A stretch of 27,553 nucleotides of DNA from Botryllus schlosseri (taxonomy: Eukaryota; Chordata; Ascidiacea; Stolidobranchia; Styelidae), in NCBI GenBank assembly GCA_000444245.1, contig ATSW01013465.1, positions 1 through 27,553 of the forward strand. The letters are read 5' to 3'. The notes beneath the pieces are model-generated. The model searched no databases and was not told the DNA's origin. It worked only from the letters and a program-made list of their open reading frames with translations. The translations under genes were made by a program, and so were the position numbers. Below are positions 19,706 to 27,553 of the stretch, piece after piece (positions within the stretch are counted from its first letter, which is position 1; each line of letters begins with the position of its first letter).

Positions 19706-20948
19706 CGATTTTCGAATTATATTTTAGTACATCGGAGTTGGTTTGGTTGCAATTGGTATTAGAGCTGGATTTAATTTACCACAGTTTTAATGTAATTGTA
19801 CTTGTGATGGAAGCATTTTATTGCCCGTAATTGTATTTACAATTACATTACATTGGTATAGAGACTTGGCGAATACAACATAAAATATTGAAGCCTATTT
19901 ACATAAGTATGCTTTGCTTGTTGTGTTAACTAGATAATTCAGCCATGCTAAACTGTTTCCCACACTTCAGGAGCAACAGACAACTTATTAAATTGTAATG
20001 TAGCACAATTCCTGACAGTTCTGAAATAGATGAACCGCAAATAAACTCTTCCGAAACCCGTGCTGAACAATTTCCTGAACCCTGTCCGAGTCAATTTAAA
20101 TCTTTGCACAGTACTGGGGCTTGCTGTAATAATTACAAGGAGAAATTCAAGTTTTCAACCAAGGCTCCATAAAACTTGATCACGCATTTGAAGAGATATT
20201 TCTAAATCTTTATCCCGCTAATTTATTGGAGTTAGAAGACGGAAAAACCTCCCACGCTTGCTACAGTAACCTAGGATTATTTGGAACTAACAGCAACATC
20301 AGCCCATTGAGAATAATTTTTTTAAATAGCGCCTAAACTTGATAAGACAAGAAGATATTCGCTGGGCCTAATGTTCATCAAATGCAATCAAACAGTTTTC
20401 TAGCAAGTGGAAATGTAGATGTGAACCAAAATTTTGTAATGTGTAATCATCAGGAGATTCTTTCCTTTTGAATTTCTTTTATTTTTACACACCTGATCGC
20501 TGACGCCTCACCCATTACATGTCATATCCTTACTCAGCTTTGTTTATTCGATTGATTACATTTAATTGCCTGCCGTGTAGCATATTCAGTGTTAGTCGTT
20601 GCCAGTCGCACAATAAAATTTTTAGTAGTTTGCATTTTTGAGTACTCATGATTAGGCATGGCTCGAAAACGCTCAAAACTATTTAATTAATGGACGAGTA
20701 TCAGCCGAAAATATTTGGGTTCATTTCAATATGAATATACAATTTGATAAATGGTGTTTTTTGTATCAGGAGTGATACATGAATAGCTTGTTTCTACGGT
20801 TATTTAAGAACACCTCTCAACCAAAGTTGAATTTATGAATAATCGATCATATCTTTGGAAAAATTGAAGTTGTAATTTGATATTTTCAGCATAGAGTAAA
20901 TTATTGGTAATGTAATTGAAACATAAAATTAATCCAAATACAGTATGC
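19706..20948. other. no recognised gene
   Basis: Contains a short inverted repeat (AATGTAATTGTA at 19789-19800 and its complement at 19838-19849) and the relative of the 90-bp insertion at 20693-20740. No coding region supported. Confidence 0.35.
20693..20740 (+). repeat. second copy of the CAGCCGAAAATATT repeat
   Basis: GACGAGTATCAGCCGAAAAT and following bases match the reverse complement of 14221-14310 with a few substitutions and one indel over about 46 bp. Confidence 0.6.
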
Positions 20949-20956
20949 ATAATTAC

Positions 20957-21937
20957 TAGGGATGGTGTGAACCTGTAAAAGGTTCGGGTTCATGTGAACG
21001 CGAACCTTTTTGAAAGGTTCTGTGTGAACACGAACGTGAACCTCGTGACGTCATATTGCTAATTCCAACCCTATCTTTTAATGAAGTGATAGCCTATATT
21101 ATTGTACACGATACCTAGCGAAGACTCGGGCCACATAATGTTGCATTGCTGAAGTACATATTGGCGTTTCAAACGTCGCTAAATGTATCGACCGCGGTTA
21201 TAAAAGGATATAATAATCTCATAAAATCAATACATTCGTCGTTTTGTCAACAATTTCGACGAGGACTTACCAGGATATATAAGCTTACGCCTTAATGGTC
21301 TTAGCCAGACCGGACGATGTGTTCGGAATCTGAGTATTGCTACATTGCTATTGAGCAGAGTGTAAGACGTGTTTCTATACTCGCTACTGATACCGTAAAC
21401 AACAAGTTATATAGCTGTAGCCAGCACCTTAATCGCACGGATTTGGTTTTAATGATACAGTAAAGATATGAAGTCGAGATTGACCCCATACGCCCGCTCG
21501 ATTTTTTACATCAGAAAACGATATCAATGTCATTGATTGGTTTAATAGGCATCATTCGCTGACTACGTATATCGCTCGTGATGTTGTGTGATTGCGGGTC
21601 AAGCTCACGGCAGAGAGTCACTAATTATTCACAAACGGAAAGCTGGATATTTCGAGAAATTTTTGGTAACAAAAATGAAAGTTAAACTTTTAAGGCTGTC
21701 ATGGTGCATGCTCGTTTAGTGTTGATTTTTTATGCTGCCAACGCCATGCATAGAGTGACCCACAGTTGAAATGCAATAAACTTGAACCAAAGATCTTATA
21801 ATTAAGTGCAAATTACAATTTACCAAAAAGGTTCACAGTGCAGAACCTACCAAGGTTCTGTTGTGAACGCGAACCTCTAAATTTCCGAGGTTCACATACA
21901 GAACACGAACGTGAACCTCACGTTCACACCATCCCTA
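20957..21937. mobile_element. hAT-type element with GTGAACC-rich ends
   Basis: The left terminus TAGGGATGGTGTGAACC (20957) pairs with GTTCACACCATCCCTA (ending 21937). The exact 8-bp target duplication ATAATTAC lies at 20949-20956 and 21938-21945. Both ends are rich in GTGAACNCGAACCT subterminal repeats. The 981-bp element has no intact transposase frame. The paralogous site near gene C (ATAATTAC, around 8260) is empty, so it inserted after the segmental duplication. A diverged inverted relative is at 25299-26104. Confidence 0.92.
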
Positions 21938-22662
21938 ATAATTACATAATGTGAATTAGCGTTCCTTTCTATCCATCTCTCTCGCGTGCATTCTTCTAAC
22001 AGCCGTTAGCTCACCCACGTTAAATTCCTAAATGTACTGCAATCAGCGACGGGTCGCCAATAAAAAAGCTCCAATAATTCTTTTACATGCAGAGGATAGT
22101 CGAAAGTGTGACTGAATCCACTTTCATGGATATGCCACCGGTCGTATGGGACCACAGTGCGTCATTTACTTAACCGTATTTTAAACACTGTTTTTGCATT
22201 TATAGTTTCTGCTCTATATATCATGGCTATTGCTTATGAGCTCATTTGTGAATCATCGACTCCCAAGTCTATTTAAATTGCCATTTAAGTATACAATTTG
22301 CTATTGCATCATTTTCCGAATAAAATGGAATTCTTCTCGCAGCTTAGCTTTCTCGTTTATTAGACTGCCGTCCAAGTCTTATAAAAGTGACTATACGCGA
22401 CCGAATTAACAAAACGGAAACAAACAAAACGAATAAACACTCCGGATTCAAAGTATATAGTTTATTAGGATGGATTTTCTTTTTAAAATCGAAACGATCT
22501 CAAGGTGCTGACGATGCTTTTTTGTCGGCATCATTGATCCTCGGACGATGAATATTGACAAATCATACATATGCCTCAGGAATATCAATGCTGAAAATCA
22601 CTTGGAAAACAATATGTCGTTTAACAAACAAACACTCACCATCTCAATGGTCACTCATGTCA

Positions 22663-22668
22663 TTTATT
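22663..22668 (-). promoter_or_regulatory. possible polyadenylation signal of gene E
   Basis: AATAAA on the minus strand about 460 bases after the gene E stop, in a context conserved with 8992-8997 downstream of gene C. Confidence 0.45.
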
Positions 22669-23126
22669 GCATTTGAAAAACGCTCTATACAGATGTAACG
22701 TGAAAGATTTGTGCGTCGGAATGTCGTAGTAACAAATGGTTTATTGTGGGTAGCATCCTAATGAATATAATATAATTACAAATATAGACGACTTCATATG
22801 AATTACAGTACCGCCCCAGCATCTGAGGTAATACAATTATACTTATATTTTTATATTACAGCACTTATACTGCTGTATTGCGTCTGCATGAAAAAAAGAC
22901 CTAGCACTCGATCTGAATTCATAAATTATGAACACTATGGTTCACGCAAACTCAAAAGTTGGATTTGAATAATTAGTTTTTAGATGTATGTACAGAAACA
23001 CCACTAATATAACATAATACTAATAGATTGCATTGCATTATTACACATTGATTGCACATGCATCACTACATTTGAAAGCGTATACATCTACTGCGTCCAT
23101 TACTTCGCTGCTACCAATGCGACCGG

Positions 23127-23886
23127 CTATGGCATAGCTTCCTCCATTTTGTATGGATAAGGTGACGCTATGGGTATCTTAGCCGTCTGTGGATTAGTAT
23201 TTTGTTGTTGCCAGTATTGATTAGCATGACCATAAGTTGACGGTACGTTCAAAGATGCGTTTGCCTGCTGGGCCAGGGTTATTTGGGGCTGTACGTTCTC
23301 GGGAACTGCCACGTAACGCGCGCCGCCGTAGCATAGTACAGCGTGCACTATGCACGGGAACTGCCACGTAACGCGCGCCGCCGTAGCATAGTACAGCGTG
23401 CACTATGCACGTTATCACTAGAACTGAAGTTAGCACTGCCATCAAGGCGTGGAATGACACTAAACGCGTGGAGATTATTGAAGATTCTGCTGCTCTAATA
23501 CCAGACAGCACAACTGCAGAAAACGCATCTATCGCACATATTATGGCGATTGCCAAATTTGTAACGTGAGCGGATTTCGTTGGTCGTGATTTCAAACGTA
23601 CACCAACACATCCAGTGGCTATAGCGACTGTTCCGCACCAAATGAACGGCGAATAAGTGAAAAGATTTATAGTAATTGTATATGAGTTGAGGCCGATGCT
23701 CTCAAAGAATTTTGCGTAGTCGGCAAACGCTACCACCACAGTCACAATGCCAACAGCAATCACCAACACTGCCAATACTATTTCGGCGACTCCCAATGCC
23801 CGAACTTTGCTCGTGTGTCGGACAAGACGTTCTCCGATTTGTGTGGATTCTTGAATTTGTCCGTGGATTTCTGGATGGACGGACAT
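23127..23886 (-). CDS. gene E: MS4A/CD20-like four-TM protein with split tail
   Basis: Closest relative of gene C, sharing MSVH, LVRHTSKVR, LGVAEIVL, PFIWCG, AVVLSGIRAAE and HAVLCYGGAR. Four hydrophobic spans occur at about the same residues as in C (31-54, 77-97, 111-131, 144-168). A perfect 55-bp tandem duplication (23301-23355 and 23356-23410) sits just after TM4 and shifts the frame. The continuous reading therefore ends at 23221 in an unrelated basic tail (221 residues), while the family tail, including ITLAQQAN, NQYWQQQNTN and IPIASPYPYK, is read in another frame to the stop at 23127. Apart from the extra 55 bases the locus length is a whole number of codons (235 with the stop). Either the duplication is real and recent, or it is an assembly error; the membrane domain is intact in both cases. 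Unlike C, the tail has no PPxY motif (NVPSTYG instead) and the TM1-TM2 loop lacks cysteines. Confidence 0.72.
23301..23410. repeat. perfect 55-bp tandem duplication in gene E
   Basis: Two adjacent identical units, each beginning GGGAACTGCCACGTAACGCG and ending CACTATGCAC. 55 is not a multiple of three, so the coding frame shifts across it. Confidence 0.97.
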
Positions 23887-23916
23887 TCTTTGTTGCTTTT
23901 CTAACAGAAGAATAAA
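23887..23916 (-). other. conserved 3' splice acceptor upstream of gene E start
   Basis: On the minus strand TTTATTCTTCTGTTAG lies about 16 bases before the ATG, matching the acceptor-like site upstream of gene C. Confidence 0.5.
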
Positions 23917-24836
23917 CTTTAAGTCTGCGCGAATCGGTAAGAAGAAGCAGTGAAATCAAGGAGATATATACTGTCTGACAATACTATAGTATATACAGAC
24001 CCTGTCTAGTGTCTATACTCAGACTGAACGATTAATTATAGTCTGGTTGCTTTGAAATAATCATGGATTCTACTCAGACTACAACAATTTTCTTAAACGC
24101 AGAAAATTATAACATGAAGGTCAAACAAACAATAGAAATCGAAAAGTAACGGGTGTTTAAGATAGCTCATGTACCATATTCAGCATTAGAGCGGGTGCTA
24201 TAAGTTGTCAAGAGAAGCCAAATCTCATCGAACTAGCACTGCGCTACTGACAATATCTAAAATAAGGATAGGCTAGGCCATTGGATTGCATATTTAATAT
24301 ATTCGATACCATTCCAATTATAGGTACGTATTTGTATATTCCTTACGCAACACAAATACTCTAATGTCCAAGTGGTATATTAGATTACGATATCTGGAAG
24401 CCTGCTATTATATATGAGAATACAGCCTATACTAGAAGAAGGTGCGTGACAAAACGCAAATCTTTACCCGATTGTATTAAATTGGCAAAACAGGTAGGAG
24501 TGTCCCCTCTTATGAATATTGATATTCGTCGGTAAATCACACAATAAACTTTGAACGCTACTGTATATTGTTTGCACAGTTTATACTCTGTGACTCTAAA
24601 TTAAATTGAATCGTATATCAAGTACTGCAGGAGATTTTGAAACCTGCTAGTTAGTCACGCAAGCAAGTTGTAGCATGCAACCATACTACAACCCTCTCAA
24701 CAGACAGAGCAAACGCTAGCTAACTTCTCGAGGATGACACCACAGAGTTCAAGGCATCCATATTTCATTAGCGATTATTACATTCATCACTGCAATTAGA
24801 TTGATGTCATTCAAATATAATCAAATCATTTGAGGC
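23917..24836. other. 5' flank of gene E, duplicated
   Basis: Aligns with the 5' flank of gene C to about 24865. No coding sequence supported; presumed 5' UTR intron, first exon and promoter. Confidence 0.4.
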
Positions 24837-25127
24837 CTACACTGATTTGTCAGTTTTGGAGCAATTCGTCGTGGTTTGATTGTAGGTAAGCAGAACATTA
24901 GATGCTCCTGTATTTTCAATGATCTTGTACTGAACGATCACCGCCCTTGCATGATAAAATTGAATTATAAGGCTACCGGAGATGCAGCACCACAAATTAC
25001 CAATTGACACGTTGAAGTTGTATAAAGATGTGCCAATCGTTGATTGCATTTGTGCTTGGTATAAACGCTCATGTTCGCGTGTCGGTATGCGATCCCCCAT
25101 AACCTGACGGTTCGCGTTCGCAAACAA
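24837..25127 (-). pseudogene. possible MS4A-like TM2 exon or scrap (F2)
   Basis: A 96-codon minus-strand frame contains SIGNLWCCISGSLIIQFYHA (residues 41-60), close to the W-x3-ISGSL core of the second helix in MS4A proteins, followed by VQYKIIENTG. TM1, TM3 and TM4 were not found nearby, so it would be an isolated exon or a remnant. A similar scrap (11978-12122) lies in the corresponding place upstream of gene C. The match is short and may be coincidental. Confidence 0.3.
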
Positions 25128-25298
25128 ACCTTAGTAGGTTGTATATGTTATGTTTTGGCCAAACTATAATTAATTACTGGACTATAGAGATATCTTTAAC
25201 TAGTTCCCGCTCACCGTATATATTTTTAAAAGAAAAACTACTTACCATTTGCACTTTCTAGCTTGGCTGTGGAGAGTAGTTTGTCGGTAAGTGTGCAT

Positions 25299-26104
25299 TA
25301 GGGATTGTAGAAACGTCAGGTTAACGTTTGCGTTCTGTGCGTGAACCTCGAAAATTTAGAGGTCCGCGTTCGGAAACGAGCCTTTTCCAATGTATTACAA
25401 TTTTCACTGCATTAAAACATCTTGAGCTGAAATTTATCGCGTTTTGAATGCGGGACACTCTATGCATGACGCTGGCTTCGTAAAAAATATCAACACCAAT
25501 CAACCATGCACCTTGATCATCGCAAAGATTTTACTTGTTTTGTTTGCTCAAAATATCCAGCTTCCCGCTTGTGAGTACTTAGTGACTCTCTGCTCATCAA
25601 GAGAGAAATACACTACTTGTAGGTACGAACGAATGATGCTTATTATATCTATTACACAAATTCATATCGTTGTGTGATGTAAAAAATCTAGCAGGGGTGC
25701 GGGGTCGACCTTGATTCCATAACTTTATTGTACCATAAAACCAATCTCGTGCGAATGGTGCGTTAATTACTGCTGTATAACTTGCTAGTAGGGTAATACC
25801 GGTAGCCAGCATAGAAACTCGTTTTACACTCTGCTCAATATCAGGGTAGCAATACTCAGACGCCGAATACATTGTCCAGTCTGGCCTGAACCGTAAATGC
25901 GTAAGCTTATATTCCATTGCAAGTCATCGTCGAAATTGTTGGCGAAGCGACGGAAGATACTGATTTATGGGATTAATAACATATCGTTTAATTGCCCCAG
26001 TTGATACATTTGGTGACGTTTGAAACGTCAATTTGTACTTCAGCATTGTGGCTTTATCTGGCTCGGGTAATAGCTGGGTATCCTGTCCCGGCATACATAT
26101 AGGC
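25299..26104. mobile_element. diverged inverted relative of the 20957 hAT element
   Basis: Starts with TAGGGATTGTAGAAAC and aligns with the reverse complement of 20957-21937 through GAACCTCGAAAATTTAGAGG, CACTCTATGCATG, AAATATCCAGCTT, GTGACTCTCTGCT, TGTAAAAAATC, ACACTCTGCTCAATA, GTCGAAATTGTTG and GACGTTTGAAACG. The homology stops at about 26100, some 120 bp short of the other terminus, where a different hAT end (26105) begins. A weaker fragment of the same terminal region lies at about 25105-25205. Confidence 0.82.
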
Positions 26105-26345
26105 CAGTGCTTTTCAACCTTTTTGAGCTCCATTCACACTCTTTTTGTAAAATGAAAACTGGAAACTGAGCAGTCTATACAATGACTTGGACTCGGACTC
26201 GAGTCATAACTCGACCCTCTGCTCGCTGACTTGGACTCTGACTAGACTCGGTGGTGAATTGAAATGACTCGACTTGACTCGAGTCAAAACCATAAAAGTG
26301 AGATTGACTTGTGACTCAGAGCCTTGTGACTTGGTTACAACCCTG
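26105..26345. mobile_element. composite hAT remnant: CAGTGCTTTTC end joined to a GACTCGAGTC end
   Basis: CAGTGCTTTTCAACCTTTTT (26105) matches the terminus at 12186. From about 26150 the sequence is the right 195 bp of the 1085-1632 family and ends TTACAACCCTG (26345). No target duplication spans the pair, so two truncated elements are probably abutted. Confidence 0.65.
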
Positions 26346-26398
26346 AGTTTTGTTCCAGAACGTTTACTAGCGCTTGGATGACAAGTTCCTAAAATCTT

Positions 26399-26505
26399 TT
26401 CCGCACTCCTATCAAAAATACAGCGTATTTTTCGGGTGTGAAAAATGCTTGCTAACAGAAATCGATTTTAAGAGCCCTCGCTGTATTTTTGGTAAGAGTG
26501 CGGAA
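26399..26505. repeat. 27-bp fold-back repeat with 53-base loop
   Basis: The arm TTCCGCACTCCTATCAAAAA and following bases (26399-26425) are inverted at 26479-26505, matching at 25 of 27 positions. A single-stranded copy could form a stable hairpin. A 62-codon plus-strand frame spans it but has no recognisable domain. Confidence 0.8.
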
Positions 26506-27553
26506 CAGGTCCCGGAGGCTCCATTTTTTCAAAATGATGAAAAACCCACATGTTTGTGTTGAGACCTTTGCCTTTTGTCCTGGAACATAAGGTGGAAAAC
26601 GATCAAGGAGAGTAGGCACATCATACCTCGCTGCCTTATGATACGTTGCTCAAACTTCTGTTTCGCGAGTATATGAGAAGAGGAAATAAACTCACGATGC
26701 TGCACTTTCTACTCTCAAGCTCAATCTAACACGGGAGTTCATAACAGTTTAATAATGGTAAAGCGCCATTTAGACTGCCAGAAAAATCTGAGTTTTTGTG
26801 GCATCTCGCGACCCGAGCCTTACCCATGAAAAGGAATTCATTTTTAAATCAACAGTTTTACGATTGTACGTGGATGTATGAGATACAGAACGCGCACACC
26901 ACAACTCTACTTAAAACAGCTCTACAAAACATGTCTGACGCACGCGATTTCAAATTAGAGCGAAATAAATTCCTCTGCGTGTCGCAGTTGTAGTACTGTC
27001 TACTCAGATTGCAAGAACGGGTCTATTCTGTGCCGACAACATTGCATATCCCGTCCCTTTCGAAAGGTTTGGCAATCCATCATTGGTCATTTTTAGACCA
27101 AGGTTTTGTCGCCGCTTATGTTTTTTGCACCGCATTTTATCAGTGATTTGTTGGCCAAACATTTTCATTTTCATGTGCCCCCACGCAGAAGGGATTGGCC
27201 TCGAAATGAATGAGTCTCATAGGCCTGAACATGCTCGTTGCACATCCCAACGGTCTTCTGCCATGTTTTCTAGAAAAAAAAACAGTCGGCAAAATCTTAC
27301 AATGAATCCTCATGATAAATCGATACTTTCTGCGTGTCTCGCTTATTGGCTACAGTGCCCAACACAGTGACCTTAAATAGGTAAAAACTATCGCAGAATT
27401 TTTGCAATAAATTCAACCAATATTACATACACATTAACAGATAGCTCCAGCACCATGTCGACCCAAAATTATACCCTTTGGGGTCCATACTTTAATAAAC
27501 CTTGAAGGGGTAAAAGTTGGCGTTACAGTAATTTGCAAATTTGAGTCTGAGAC
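26506..27553. other. no recognised gene
   Basis: Two short plus-strand frames (26796-26993 and 27083-27370) have no recognisable domain, signal or splice context. No transposon ends or repeats identified. Confidence 0.35.

Larger units (their letters stand above)
21938..24865. repeat. segmental duplication copy 2 (around gene E)
   Basis: Counterpart of 8260-11090. Homology covers the 3' flank, gene E and about 0.9 kb of its 5' flank. The position relative to pseudogene D mirrors that of copy 1 relative to pseudogene B. Confidence 0.75.

Noticed and set aside
26374-26562. A 62-codon frame spanning the fold-back repeat
   Set aside because: It has no ATG at the proposed start, and its content is explained by the inverted repeat.
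27083-27370. A 95-codon plus-strand frame as a gene
   Set aside because: No domain, splice signal or conservation evidence; length is within what chance gives here.
1-27553. Virus-derived, LTR or Polinton-like elements
   Set aside because: No long terminal repeats, protease, integrase, capsid or envelope-like segments were seen in any frame.

Overview
This looks like AT-rich nuclear DNA from a non-vertebrate animal. It has small eukaryotic-style genes without operons, hAT transposons with 8-bp target duplications, a tRNA-derived SINE and a LINE with a (TAA)n tail. An invertebrate deuterostome such as an ascidian would fit, but nothing here fixes the species. No virus-like or LTR element was recognised.

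The only host gene family I recognise is a cluster of four-transmembrane proteins resembling the MS4A/CD20-like family. Three near-complete, single-exon coding regions are present: gene A (4113-4730, +), gene C (9474-10145, -) and gene E (23127-23886, -). Two decayed relatives, B (about 5525-6044, -) and D (about 19153-19491, -), lie beside C and E. Two weaker TM2-like scraps lie at about 12.0 kb and 24.9 kb. The order B-C-scrap is repeated as D-E-scrap, and the flanks of C and E can be aligned well outside the coding regions, so the cluster grew by duplication of a block of at least 5 kb. All three main genes end, or once ended, in the same proline/tyrosine-rich tail, and each shows a different change there: a frameshift in A, an early stop in C and a perfect 55-bp tandem duplication in E.

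The rest is mostly mobile DNA. Positions 8-3146 form one hAT element with GATTAC-rich ends; it hosts a second hAT element (1085-1632) and a 5'-truncated LINE (2065-2631), each with its own target duplication. A complete SINE (6045-6326, 12-bp target duplication) sits in pseudogene B, and two related copies lie at about 14.4 and 19.5 kb. From 11.2 to 17.1 kb there is a run of hAT elements (11187-11969, 13175-14854, 16348-17056) with internal tandem repeats. The hAT element at 20957-21937 entered the D-E block after that block was duplicated, since the site is empty beside gene C. A diverged inverted relative lies at 25299-26104.

About 17.1-19.1 kb, 19.7-20.9 kb and 26.5-27.5 kb hold nothing I can name. 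No rRNA gene, convincing tRNA gene or CRISPR array was seen.
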